Shown here piece after piece: positions 28,140 through 35,869 of a stretch of DNA of 38,620 nucleotides. The stretch is from Paulinella micropora (Eukaryota; Cercozoa; Imbricatea; Euglyphida): assembly GCA_009731375.1 (NCBI GenBank), contig BJOX01000190.1, positions 155,441 through 194,060 of the forward strand, read 5' to 3'. Made by a program: the position numbers and the translations under genes. The notes below the pieces were generated by a model. The model worked only from the letters and a program-made list of their open reading frames with translations, made no database searches and was not told the origin of the DNA. How positions within the stretch are numbered: position 1 is the stretch's first letter; each line of letters begins with the position of its first letter.

Positions 28140-28680
28140 ATGCCAGTGGAAGAGGAAGCTCTGCTGGCCTGGGCTCTGATCGTTAGAACCGCTATCATCG
28201 TGATCGGCTGTGTGCGCGCCTGTTGCAAGCGGCTCTTGCGCCCATCAATCTCGTGCGACCTCGACAAGCCGCTGCCCACACACTACGTGACGCTCGATGA
28301 CCTCCTCCGGCGGCCTTACCAAGCGCCAAGCGCTGCAGAAGCTCTTTGCGGACCTGGAGACTGTGCTGGACAACTGGGGGCTGCTGTCTGCCGGCGAGAG
28401 CAAGGACCTGCGGATGCAGTGGAACTTAGGTCTTGAGCAGCAAGTTGCGACCGTTGAAAAGTTCTTTTTGCCTGCCTACAAGGACGGCAAGCTCGCCGCG
28501 TACGTCCAGAGCGAAGCTGGCATCTGGTTTGAGCTGGCCGCCAAGACTCGTGCTCCGACTCCCGCCCTGCAACAGCTGCAGCAAAGATTTCTGGCCAAGC
28601 AAAGTCTGGCCAAGGACGCTCAGTTCCTGGGACAAATTGCGCAAGTCATGGAACGCATCTGCCAAGTCATTGTCTTTTAA
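28140..28680 (+). pseudogene. Membrane-anchored helical protein, probably one gene with a frameshift
   Basis: The first frame starts at 28,140 and gives an N-terminal TM anchor (LLAWALIVRTAIIVIGCV), CC, and a basic and then polar region to about residue 56. After that it becomes a shadow translation. The second frame, openable from the ATG at 28,297, reads QALQKLFADLETVLDNWGLL and continues as a well-formed helical protein to TAA 28,680. Either a one-base break at about 28,300-28,315 (CCTCCGGCGGCC) separates one 180-residue protein, or two genes overlap. The second part has no leader motif of its own, favouring one gene. Confidence 0.5.
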
Positions 28681-28732
28681 ATAAAAAATGAAAAATTTAA
28701 TTTTCGTGACTTATCAAGTTTAATTAAGAAAG

Positions 28733-28824
28733 ATGGGCAAGCGCACGCGAGAAAGGCACGAGCGGCACACGGCCAAGAAGGCCGCCCGCAAGGACGCCCG
28801 CGCCGCCACCGAACAGCGCATAGG

Positions 28825-28825
<1 letters not shown>
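28733..28825 (+). pseudogene. Start of a very basic small protein interrupted by a CT microsatellite
   Basis: From the ATG at 28,733 (leader GTTTAATTAAGAAAG) the frame gives about 31 residues dominated by Lys, Arg and Ala (MGKRTRERHERHTAKKAARK), like a DNA-condensing virion peptide. It then enters the (CT)n repeat, which merely translates as Ser-Leu. The original C-terminus has been lost or displaced. Confidence 0.45.
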
Positions 28826-28875
<50 letters not shown>

Positions 28876-28958
28876 CGCCCTATCTCTTTCTCTCTCTCTC
28901 TCTCACTCTCACTCACTCTCTGTGTCTCTCTCTCTCTCTCTCTCTCCTCAGGCTCCGT
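28826..28958. repeat. (CT)n microsatellite inside the viral region
   Basis: Long CT/CTTT repeat on the plus strand. A (GA)n repeat of the same composition occurs in the host-type flank at 15,423-15,495. Long dinucleotide arrays are unusual within compact viral genomes and suggest time spent in a host chromosome. Confidence 0.9.
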
Positions 28959-29124
28959 CTGGCCGTTTATCCAAATTTTTAGAGCCCCCTTACGGTTTCT
29001 GGCAATTGCTTGCAATGTCCTGGCCTTTACAGGCATCGCTGAGCTCTTTTCTTTCAATCTAATGTATACAGCTGTATACAAATCTACCCGCACTTTTCAA
29101 GTGCAGACGTTCGACTGCAGACCC
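28959..29124. other. Non-coding stretch with 18-bp palindrome
   Basis: Between the CT repeat and the next gap there is no supported gene. TGTATACAGCTGTATACA at about 29,062-29,079 is a perfect palindrome. Confidence 0.5.
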
Positions 29125-30023
29125 NNNNNNNNNNNNNNNNNNNNNNNNNNNNNNNNNNNNNNNNNNNNNNNNNNNNNNNNNNNNNNNNNNNNNNNNNNNN
29201 NNNNNNNNNNNNNNNNNNNNNNNNNNNNNNNNNNNNNNNNNNNNNNNNNNNNNNNNNNNNNNNNNNNNNNNNNNNNNNNNNNNNNNNNNNNNNNNNNNNN
29301 NNNNNNNNNNNNNNNNNNNNNNNNNNNNNNNNNNNNNNNNNNNNNNNNNNNNNNNNNNNNNNNNNNNNNNNNNNNNNNNNNNNNNNNNNNNNNNNNNNNN
29401 NNNNNNNNNNNNNNNNNNNNNNNNNNNNNNNNNNNNNNNNNNNNNNNNNNNNNNNNNNNNNNNNNNNNNNNNNNNNNNNNNNNNNNNNNNNNNNNNNNNN
29501 NNNNNNNNNNNNNNNNNNNNNNNNNNNNNNNNNNNNNNNNNNNNNNNNNNNNNNNNNNNNNNNNNNNNNNNNNNNNNNNNNNNNNNNNNNNNNNNNNNNN
29601 NNNNNNNNNNNNNNNNNNNNNNNNNNNNNNNNNNNNNNNNNNNNNNNNNNNNNNNNNNNNNNNNNNNNNNNNNNNNNNNNNNNNNNNNNNNNNNNNNNNN
29701 NNNNNNNNNNNNNNNNNNNNNNNNNNNNNNNNNNNNNNNNNNNNNNNNNNNNNNNNNNNNNNNNNNNNNNNNNNNNNNNNNNNNNNNNNNNNNNNNNNNN
29801 NNNNNNNNNNNNNNNNNNNNNNNNNNNNNNNNNNNNNNNNNNNNNNNNNNNNNNNNNNNNNNNNNNNNNNNNNNNNNNNNNNNNNNNNNNNNNNNNNNNN
29901 NNNNNNNNNNNNNNNNNNNNNNNNNNNNNNNNNNNNNNNNNNNNNNNNNNNNNNNNNNNNNNNNNNNNNNNNNNNNNNNNNNNNNNNNNNNNNNNNNNNN
30001 NNNNNNNNNNNNNNNNNNNNNNN
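29125..30023. other. Assembly gap (899 N) hiding the capsid gene start
   Basis: The capsid frame is already open at the first base after the gap, so the missing N-terminal jelly roll of the major capsid protein should be here. Confidence 0.97.
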
Positions 30024-31415
30024 CAAGAGGCCATCGACCAGATCGCCGACATGGTCAACATGGACCCCAAGACGGGCAAGGTCAGCGGCCGCCAGTGGGA
30101 AAACAACGACGAGCAGTACTTCTACTTGCCCCTGCTGCACACTTGGATTAACGGCATGGACCTGGACCTCAGCACGCTGCGTGGCGACCTTGAAATCAGG
30201 TTCTATCCCAGAGGTTCGATCTTCGTGGCGGCCCAGTCGGCAGTCAACAGCCAGTCCGCGCCCGCCGTGCCTTGCACTGCCAGCTTGAGCGAGATCCGCG
30301 TCATCACGGGCTGCACGCAGCTGCCGAACGGGATGCGCCTGGGCAGGAGCCCGCTGAAGCAGGGCAAGGTCGCCGAGCAGAAGTATATCGACTTTGTGCA
30401 GTACACGGCCTACGCCCAGCGCATCAAGCCCTCCGACCTGTTGGCGATTGACCTGGACCAATTCTCGCACCACTCCGGCGGGCTGTTTGTCTTCATCCGC
30501 AAATCAGGCGACCAGACCGCGTACGGAGACGCCACGACCTACTACCCGCACGACAACACGGGGCGCTTGATGACCTACGACATGTTGGGCGACGCGACGA
30601 CAATTGATTTAGAAGACGTGCACGGCAGATCGCAGATGGGCGAAGGGACCCCGATCGACGAGCGCTTTTTTCGCGAGGAGACGATGGGTCAGCTAGTGCG
30701 CAGCTCGTACTTGAATTCTAACGGCGTGTACCTCATCCCGTTCAGCAACGACCCCAAGGGAATGTTGGACGGAATTATGGACGGCTACAAGACCTTTGTG
30801 GGCAACCGCGAGCGACTGGTCATCAACGCCGGCCCCGCGCCTCGCGCCGCGACCGTCACGTACAAGTACGGGGCTTGGTACGCCAACAGCGCGGCGTTTG
30901 CCCTGAACGACACCAACCGCCTGACCGTGGACTTCAAGGGCGTGACGGTGGCCGTCCTTGACATCGACTCTGACCTCACTTTTGCCAGAATTACCGACCG
31001 TCGCTACACTTCGCCCGCCACGGCCGCGATGACGAACCTCAACACCCTACTGGCTAGCTCGAGCTGGCTGCGCTCGTGCGGGGTCAAGATCAAGTTCAGC
31101 AGCACGCGATCTGGCGCGACCAACACGGTCGACTGGGAGGCCAATTCGGCGATGGAGTACACCGCGTCCATCACGGACCTGAACGACCAGCCCGTGCTCT
31201 GGTCCCGCGGCGACTTCCACCAGCTGAAGCTGAAGTTCCAGCAGGCGCCCGACATGTCCGCGGCTACTTACAACGCCCAAGAAGAGATGGTTGTCACCGC
31301 CACCACGTCGGGCAAACGCGGCGTCATTGACGGGCTTTTCGACATTACGATTTACTCCGCATATTTCAAGTACTTGCACGAAAGCAACGGTAGCCTGGAG
31401 GTGGCCTCGGTTTAA
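30024..31415 (+). CDS. Major capsid protein (double jelly-roll type), 5' end in gap
   Basis: 463 visible residues in one frame from the gap to TAA 31,413-31,415; the ATG at 30,051 is internal. WENNDEQYFYLPLLHTWING and then LRGDLEIRFYPRG look like the inter-barrel region of double jelly-roll capsid proteins. SNGVYLIPFSNDPKGMLDG and the following GYKTFVG/RERLVI pattern resemble capsid proteins of polinton-like viruses and virophages. Beta-strand-like alternation continues to the end. With the packaging ATPase and penton candidate this defines the element as a capsid-forming virus. The family call rests on pattern memory and was not checked against a profile. A nucleocytovirus-type capsid is the main alternative. 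Confidence 0.7.
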   Translation, partial: QEAIDQIADMVNMDPKTGKVSGRQWENNDEQYFYLPLLHTWINGMDLDLSTLRGDLEIRFYPRGSIFVAAQSAVNSQSAPAVPCTASLSEIRVITGCTQLPNGMRLGRSPLKQGKVAEQKYIDFVQYTAYAQRIKPSDLLAIDLDQFSHHSGGLFVFIRKSGDQTAYGDATTYYPHDNTGRLMTYDMLGDATTIDLEDVHGRSQMGEGTPIDERFFREETMGQLVRSSYLNSNGVYLIPFSNDPKGMLDGIMDGYKTFVGNRERLVINAGPAPRAATVTYKYGAWYANSAAFALNDTNRLTVDFKGVTVAVLDIDSDLTFARITDRRYTSPATAAMTNLNTLLASSSWLRSCGVKIKFSSTRSGATNTVDWEANSAMEYTASITDLNDQPVLWSRGDFHQLKLKFQQAPDMSAATYNAQEEMVVTATTSGKRGVIDGLFDITIYSAYFKYLHESNGSLEVASV

Positions 31416-31424
31416 AAATTCTTA
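31414..31424 (+). promoter_or_regulatory. Candidate viral promoter: A5-TTCTTA
   Basis: A5 then TTCTTAG right after the capsid stop, with TCTTA starting 42 nt before the ATG at 31,462. Near-match to the consensus. Confidence 0.4.
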
Positions 31425-31461
31425 GATTATGTATTCTAATTAAAGAGAACAAAAGTGAAAA

Positions 31462-31599
31462 ATGGAACCGCTTGTGATAGCAATCATCGCCGTCTTAGTG
31501 GTCGGGGTGATTGGGTGCGTGTGTATCCTGTACTTCCCAGTCAGGTGTCCGGACGAGAGAGTGGCGGCACCGGCCGGCCCGGAAATCATGAACTATTAA
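31462..31599 (+). CDS. 45-aa single-pass membrane peptide
   Basis: MEPLVIAIIAVLVVGVIG followed by CVCILYF forms one strong TM helix near the N-terminus, then a short Arg/Asp/Pro tail ending EIMNY. It has the leader motif and an AAAA-ATG context like its neighbours. Tiny single-TM virion proteins next to the capsid gene are common in related viruses. Too short to assign a family. Confidence 0.6.
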   Translation: MEPLVIAIIAVLVVGVIGCVCILYFPVRCPDERVAAPAGPEIMNY

Positions 31600-31609
31600 G
31601 AATGATAGT

Positions 31610-31671
31610 TCACGATTTCACGGGAAATCGTGAGACGACAGATTTGTAGTTTCACGATTTCCCGTGAAATC
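31610..31671. repeat. Nested inverted repeats: two hairpins that are also complementary to each other
   Basis: Hairpin 1: TCACGATTTC (31,610-31,619), loop ACGG, GAAATCGTGA (31,624-31,633), perfect. Hairpin 2: TTTCACG (31,650-31,656), 6-nt loop, CGTGAAA (31,663-31,669), perfect. In addition 31,614-31,633 (GATTTCACGGGAAATCGTGA) is the exact reverse complement of 31,652-31,671. It could be a terminator pair for the preceding genes or a recombinase site. Confidence 0.75.
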
Positions 31672-31699
31672 ACAAAACTTCTTTTTGAGGTTTTGTGAT
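31669..31699 (+). terminator. Third hairpin with T-rich loop
   Basis: ATCACAAAAC (31,669-31,678) pairs perfectly with GTTTTGTGAT (31,690-31,699); inner TC/GA pairs extend the stem towards a T5 loop. It overlaps the end of hairpin 2. Probable 3'-end signal before the HMG-like gene. Confidence 0.55.
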
Positions 31700-31719
31700 T
31701 TTTCCCAGTTTATTGACTG

Positions 31720-31734
31720 AAAAAATAAATCTTG
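31720..31734 (+). promoter_or_regulatory. Candidate viral promoter: A6-TAAA-TCTTG
   Basis: A6 at 31,720-31,725, then TAAATCTTG; TCTTG starts 48 nt before the ATG at 31,778. Nearly the same string occurs inverted before the minus-strand gene that starts at 33,823. Confidence 0.5.
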
Positions 31735-31777
31735 TATTGCCCTATCATCAACAAAGGACAAAGGCAAAAAACTAGAG

Positions 31778-32077
31778 ATGTCTTCCAACTGCGCGACTTG
31801 TGGACACGCTACCACCGCTGCTGCTCCCGCCAAGCCCGAGCGCAAGCCCCGCGCGCCGTCCGCATACAACACATTTTTCAAGGAGCAGATGGCCACGCCC
31901 GAAGTCAAGGCGATGGCACACAAAGAGCGCATGGCGTACATCAGCTCGAAATGGAACCAACACAAGGCGGCTGCTCCTGCTCCTGCTTCTTCCGCGCCTG
32001 CAGCCCAACAGGGATCGGTACAGGCTCAGAGCGACGCACTGCCAGCTGGCCGCCCGGCCCTCGTGCGGTCCCTCTGA
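31778..32077 (+). CDS. HMG-box-like (YABBY-type) DNA-binding protein, 99 aa
   Basis: N-terminal CATCGH, an Ala/Pro/Lys linker, then KPRAPSAYNTFFKEQM and ERMAYISSKWNQHK, which match the first and last helices of a short HMG/YABBY-like box. Such proteins bind and bend DNA without strong sequence preference and may act in packaging or transcription. The C-terminal 30 residues are Ala/Gln/Pro-rich. The last 137 bp overlap the convergent resolvase gene, so one of the two 3' ends may be artefactually long. Confidence 0.65.
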   Translation: MSSNCATCGHATTAAAPAKPERKPRAPSAYNTFFKEQMATPEVKAMAHKERMAYISSKWNQHKAAAPAPASSAPAAQQGSVQAQSDALPAGRPALVRSL

Positions 32078-32588
32078 CCAGCGCACAGAAGGCAAGACCA
32101 AAGGCGTCGCTCAAGTGATCTGACTCTGTGAGGCTTTTAGTCTCGCCAGTTACGCTGAACGATTCTATTAAATTCTGTGCCAATACTTTAGATTGAACTT
32201 TGTATTTCCCCTTGACTCGACCGGATATCGTCGGAGTAAGTGAGAAGAAGCACGAAAACTTGAATGAGCTCTGATAGAAAAGTAGCTCCTTAGCACCGAG
32301 ACTGAGCATAGTTGCGCCAGCAGCCGCTTGAATGAGCAAATTGTCCGGGCAGGTATTTGCTCTCCCGAAGTTTTGATCCTCTACTACTGCAACGTCGGCG
32401 TTATACAGTTCCTCAATCGCGCTAAGGCACGCGAACAGGGACTTGGTCTTAAACGAGTCAGTGTCGTCCTGTCTGGCTATGCTTAGCACACTGGCATACG
32501 TGACTGTGATGGCGTTGGTGCTGTTGTCTTTTTCGAGCACGACCACTCCAAGATTTCTCAGCCCCGGGTCAATTGACACGATCTTCAT
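31941..32588 (-). CDS. RuvC/A22-type Holliday junction resolvase
   Basis: 215 residues from the ATG at 32,588. MKIVSIDPGLRNLGVVVLE has the first catalytic Asp of the RNase H-like fold, AVVEDQNFGRA the Glu, and SLTESDHLSDAFGLAFCALV the final acidic cluster with His. Spacing fits the poxvirus A22/Ydc2 group. The enzyme cuts four-way DNA junctions, resolving replicated concatemers before packaging by the ATPase. The tail after DAFGLAF is Arg/Gln/Pro-rich and read over the HMG-like gene, so the functional end may be near 32,077. The leader has TCTTG 34-38 nt upstream. Confidence 0.8.
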   Translation of the reverse strand: MKIVSIDPGLRNLGVVVLEKDNSTNAITVTYASVLSIARQDDTDSFKTKSLFACLSAIEELYNADVAVVEDQNFGRANTCPDNLLIQAAAGATMLSLGAKELLFYQSSFKFSCFFSLTPTISGRVKGKYKVQSKVLAQNLIESFSVTGETKSLTESDHLSDAFGLAFCALVRGTARGPGGQLAVRRSEPVPIPVGLQARKKQEQEQPPCVGSISS

Positions 32589-32621
32589 TCCTTTTCTCCT
32601 TCTCTTTTGTTTTTAATAATA

Positions 32622-32642
32622 CAAGACGAACTTTCTTTTTTT
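32622..32642 (-). promoter_or_regulatory. Candidate viral promoter of the resolvase gene (minus strand)
   Basis: On the minus strand: A7 (32,642-32,636), then GAAAGTTCG and TCTTG (32,626-32,622), 38 nt before the ATG at 32,588. It overlaps the stop of the upstream structural gene. Confidence 0.5.
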
Positions 32643-33823
32643 CACACGTCTTCGTACCAGGACAAGCTCATATGCACGTCCGCCGACCCGGAAGTAGTGC
32701 TGGCCGCGATACATAGTACTTCTCCCGGCCCGATAGCGATATTGAGCCTGCTCAGGTCCAGGCTGGCAGACGCCGAGCCACTGGCCGACACGACGCACGC
32801 GGCCGCCGCATTGCCAGTAGACACCGTGACCAGCGAAGCGGAGTATTCGGTATTCGAGGCCGTGTCGTGGTTCGCGTAGGTCGGCGCGCTGCCGAACGTG
32901 GCTTGCGTGAGCACTCGGATGATCACGGGCTTGGTGCCAGACACGGCCGTAGCAGTCAGCAGGATCGGGAACAGCAGGTCGTTGTTAGGGAGCGCACCGA
33001 TCAAGCTCTTGTTGCGGATCACCAGCACGTTCTGTTCGGTCGTGCCAATCGTCTGCACGTTGGTGCGCGCAAAATTAATGCCCAGCTGTCTCACGGGACC
33101 CTCGACCAGGACGCCGACACTGGCAGTGCGCACCAGGCCGCCCGCGCCAGTCGTCTTGAGCCTGAACGGCAAGCTGGCGTTGGAGAGCGAAGGCGTCGTG
33201 TTGGCGCCCGCGTACTGGATCCGGTGCACGGGTACTAATACCCCGTCCGACTGCCTCTCGACCGAGAACGTGACGGCCCCAAACCCTAGGTACTGCATCT
33301 GGATCTGAAAGATGTTGCCCTTGGCCCAGTCCTTGCGGTCCATGACGTCGTCGCCGCCCAGGCAGTTGTTCAGGTTCCAGTCTTTCTGGTCGACGTAAGT
33401 GTCGACGGCCGCGTTGCGATGCAAGATCCGCAGCCTGTTGGTTCGTGTCTGGTCCTGCACGAAGAAGAAGCCGTTGTTGTCGTCTCCTAGGCCGGCCATG
33501 GCCGAATTAGCCACGTTGGCCGTGGCGGGGAACAGCGCCGTGAAGCGGCAGACGAGCCCTTGCCCCGCGCGGTATTTGCAGCGACGGAGCGTCTCGGCCT
33601 GCGCGGCGCCGCTGAGCGACAACAGGCCGGCGGCGGTGGTCACGGAGCCAGAGGTCGCGAACTTGCGCGAGTTCAGGGTGCCCGTGTAAGGGAACGTCTC
33701 CTGCACTAGCGGGGTAGACTCCGCGACCTTGTGTTCGCCAAAGGCCGTGACCATGGAGGGGAGCGGTTTGGTCTCGACCACATCCTCCAGGCGCAGGCGC
33801 TTGTTGCCGCTGAGTGTCAGCAT
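32642..33823 (-). CDS. Beta-rich virion structural protein, fibre/capsid-associated
   Basis: 393 residues if started at MLTLSGNKRLRLEDV (33,823); the frame is open upstream, but that would overlap the divergent gene, and the leader motif fits 33,823. The core contains YRAGQGLVCRFTALFP, DDNNGFFFVQDQ, QIQMQYLGFGAVTFSVE and VPVHRIQYAGANTTPSL, a set of motifs I associate with a widespread beta-sandwich structural/fibre-like protein of marine viruses and phages. The C-terminal third alternates Ser/Ala/Thr/Val and ends LSWYEDV. Intact. Divergent from the penton candidate across a 52-bp spacer, consistent with coordinated late expression. Confidence 0.6.
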   Translation of the reverse strand: MLTLSGNKRLRLEDVVETKPLPSMVTAFGEHKVAESTPLVQETFPYTGTLNSRKFATSGSVTTAAGLLSLSGAAQAETLRRCKYRAGQGLVCRFTALFPATANVANSAMAGLGDDNNGFFFVQDQTRTNRLRILHRNAAVDTYVDQKDWNLNNCLGGDDVMDRKDWAKGNIFQIQMQYLGFGAVTFSVERQSDGVLVPVHRIQYAGANTTPSLSNASLPFRLKTTGAGGLVRTASVGVLVEGPVRQLGINFARTNVQTIGTTEQNVLVIRNKSLIGALPNNDLLFPILLTATAVSGTKPVIIRVLTQATFGSAPTYANHDTASNTEYSASLVTVSTGNAAAACVVSASGSASASLDLSRLNIAIGPGEVLCIAASTTSGSADVHMSLSWYEDV

Positions 33824-33824
33824 A

Positions 33825-33868
33825 TTTTTTCCCTCTTGCACTACACTAGTGACAACATTTATTTTTTT
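33825..33868. promoter_or_regulatory. Bidirectional viral promoter between two structural genes
   Basis: Plus strand: T6-CCC-TCTTG (33,825-33,838), TCTTG 42 nt before the ATG at 33,876. Minus strand: A7-TAAA-TGTTG (33,868-33,853), 30 nt before the ATG at 33,823. Each gene's motif lies next to the other gene's start. Confidence 0.55.
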
Positions 33869-33875
33869 CTCAGAA

Positions 33876-34706
33876 ATGAGCGGCCTGCGCAACATTTCGG
33901 AAATGAACATCCTGGTCCGCAGCAAGGATCGCGACCGGGTGCAAGGGGCGGGCGATTCGGCCGAGTTCCGGCTGTCGCTGTCGGAAGCGATCCAAGGCAG
34001 ATACAAGCTCATCTGGGCGACGATCCCGAACGCGACGTACAACATCAATTCCAAGAACAACAAGCTCTACTTGAACTCGACGGCCACGGGCGACGTGACG
34101 ATCACGATCCCGTCGCAAAATTATACAGGAGAGACTTTGGCCGACGCGCTGCAATCACTTTTAATCAACGAGGGCTTTGTACAGGTAGGACAGTCGATCG
34201 GAGTGGTTTATCTCGACACCAAGCTCAAGCTGCAGTTCACGCTGTCCGCGGCGGCAGAGTTCAACATCTACAGCAAGAGCGGCGACGACAGCGCGCACGC
34301 CGTGCTAGGCTTCCCGACTTCGGCCCAGAATGAGCTCTTTGCACTAACGCCGGGCCAGGCCACCGTCTTGCCGCAAGTCGTGGCGCTGGGCCTGCCGACT
34401 TTGCTGGGCATCAAGATCAAGGAATGCTCAAGCCTGGCTTACTCGACGGGCGGCAACTACGAGGAAGTGTCGCTGACGGGCGCGGTGTCACGCGGCACGA
34501 AAGTGCAATCGGGCAGCCTGATCATTCCTTTCCTCGCGAGTTCAGGGGGCTACCAGTCGTCGGCGCAGGACCGGCACGACCAGTACGTGGTGTTTTCGAC
34601 GCTGACGAAGTACTTGCACCTGCAGGTGTGCAATCCTGACACCAGGGACAAGGTGGACTTGAATGGGGCGGACTGGGAGATGCTGCTGTCGAAAGCCGGT
34701 TGCTAA
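33876..34706 (+). CDS. Penton / minor capsid protein candidate
   Basis: 276 residues from the ATG at 33,876 (MSGLRNISEMNILV). VRSKDRDR, WATIPNATYNINSKNNKLYL and IPSQNYTGETLADALQSLL match the layout of single jelly-roll minor capsid (penton) proteins of polinton-like viruses, where an Arg-rich start is followed by P-x-x-x-YNI, Asn-rich strand and the YT-LA helix. AVLGFPTSAQNELFA and GLPTLLGIKIKECSS follow. It would occupy the five-fold vertices beside the major capsid protein. Intact. Identification is by pattern only. Confidence 0.6.
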   Translation: MSGLRNISEMNILVRSKDRDRVQGAGDSAEFRLSLSEAIQGRYKLIWATIPNATYNINSKNNKLYLNSTATGDVTITIPSQNYTGETLADALQSLLINEGFVQVGQSIGVVYLDTKLKLQFTLSAAAEFNIYSKSGDDSAHAVLGFPTSAQNELFALTPGQATVLPQVVALGLPTLLGIKIKECSSLAYSTGGNYEEVSLTGAVSRGTKVQSGSLIIPFLASSGGYQSSAQDRHDQYVVFSTLTKYLHLQVCNPDTRDKVDLNGADWEMLLSKAGC

Positions 34707-34736
34707 TAGAGTGGCCGCCGGCCCAGCAATCGCACA

Positions 34737-34752
34737 TTTTTTTTAAATCTTG
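34737..34752 (+). promoter_or_regulatory. Candidate viral promoter: T8-AAA-TCTTG
   Basis: T8 at 34,737-34,744, AAA, TCTTG at 34,748-34,752, 30 nt before the ATG at 34,778. Confidence 0.5.
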
Positions 34753-34777
34753 CAGTTTCCCACCACCAAAAGTAAAG

Positions 34778-35452
34778 ATGGACGAGGATAAAATCCTGGC
34801 GATGCGGTCGCATTCGAACGAGAATCATGACTCGGACGACAGCGACGTCTAGCGAGAGGAAGAGAAGTGGTCTTCGAGGCACGAGCAATATTTTGCCAGC
34901 GTGGTGGACGAGTGTGCCCTGCACGCGCGCCTCAACAACTCGGCCGGCTACTACTACTACAACCGTTTTTTGTTGTTTGGCTTGCTGTCTACGATCGTGC
35001 CGGCGATTTGTTCCGTCATCGTGGGAAATTTCGGCTTCAAGGCGTGTGAAGCGGGCCGGGCGGGCTACGACTGGGTCAGCGTGACCTGCCTGATCGTAGT
35101 AGCCATCGTCTCCGGCACCAACAGCTTTTTCAACTTTGGCCAGAAAGCAGAGCGCCACTTCTCCTGCGAGATCCTCTTTGAAATGGTCAAGAACGAGCTG
35201 TCTGTCGAGATGGCCAAGAAGAGGCGCTTTAGATTAGCGGCGGACGTGCTGCTGGTCAAGATTACCATGGCCCTGGAGAAAGTGCGTTCGAACGAGCAAG
35301 TTATACCGGGCGTGGCGCTGTGGGCGCACCGATTGGACCGCGAGAAGCTGGCCAAAGCGCGCGCGCAGATGGTGACGAGCGGCGAACCGGTCAGGATCCA
35401 CCACGGCACGCCCGTGACGCTGGGCAGGCACTTGATCCCGATGCCTACTTAG
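34778..35452 (+). pseudogene. Two-TM SLATT-like membrane protein with an in-frame TAG
   Basis: From the ATG at 34,778 the frame has 24 acidic/polar codons (MDEDKILAMRSHSNENHDSD), a TAG at 34,850-34,852, then continues in the same frame to TAG 35,450-35,452. The rest has a charged helix, NSAGYYYYNRFLLFGLL, a first TM (STIVPAICSVIVG), a second TM (VTCLIVVAIVSGTNSFF), then FGQKAERHF and a long helix (EILFEMVKNELSVEM). This is the plan of SLATT/DUF4231-type two-TM proteins; the assignment is tentative. The promoter motif belongs to the ATG before the TAG, and no ATG precedes the TM region after it, so the TAG must be read through, or be a mutation or error. The 3' end overlaps the convergent gene by 4 bp (TTAG). 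Confidence 0.5.
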
Positions 35453-35796
35453 CTGATAGTGCAGACCTTGGGACACAGCTCGCAGCAGTTGGTAGCGAGG
35501 GCGGCCTTCACGAGCTCCCAGATGACATCGACCACGGGCGGGATGAGCTTGTCCACGTTGTCGTCGGGACACAAGTCGACGAGGACTGAAATGAGGATCT
35601 GCTTCTTCTCCTCGCCCGTGTGGTTAGTATAGAGAGCGAGGTACATGACCCCGTGAACAATGAGCTGCGGTACGCTCTGCCAAGAGAAATCGCTGTAGCT
35701 GCGCTTGAGCTAGAGTGCGAGCTCGTGCGAGGTTACGGTGATGGACTCTGGCGACGAGGGCATCAGCCGCTGTTCGGTCTTACGTCTTTGCAACAT
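35449..35796 (-). pseudogene. Small Cys-containing viral protein with an in-frame TAG
   Basis: Minus-strand frame from the ATG at 35,796 (MLQRRKTEQRLMPSSPES) to TAA at 35,449, interrupted after 28 codons by TAG at 35,712-35,710. Beyond it lie a Leu/Val-rich helix region (KKQILISVLVDLCPDDN, DKLIPPVVDVIWELVKAALA) and a Cys cluster (NCCELCPKVC) at the end. A 65-aa version could start at the ATG at 35,646 after the TAG, but the leader motif (T7-CTTA on the minus strand) sits before 35,796. Family not recognised. Divergent from the RNR gene, convergent with the SLATT-like gene. Confidence 0.5.
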
Positions 35797-35828
35797 AGTT
35801 AGTCTTTGTTTCTGTTTTGCGCCATAAG

Positions 35829-35847
35829 AAAAAAATATATCCTCTTT
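35829..35847. promoter_or_regulatory. Bidirectional leader between Cys-cluster gene and RNR gene
   Basis: The 73-bp spacer holds A7 (35,829-35,835) followed by TATATCCTCTTT towards the RNR gene. On the opposite strand the same tract reads ATATTTTTTTCTTATGG towards the ATG at 35,796. Weak matches to the common motif in both directions. Confidence 0.35.
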
Positions 35848-35869
35848 CCCCTTTATAGTATTAAAAGAG

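Noticed and set aside
34848-35452. Reassignment of TAG to a sense codon throughout the element
   Set aside because: TAG ends the RNR gene exactly after its conserved R1-binding tail and also ends two other genes, so it works as a stop.
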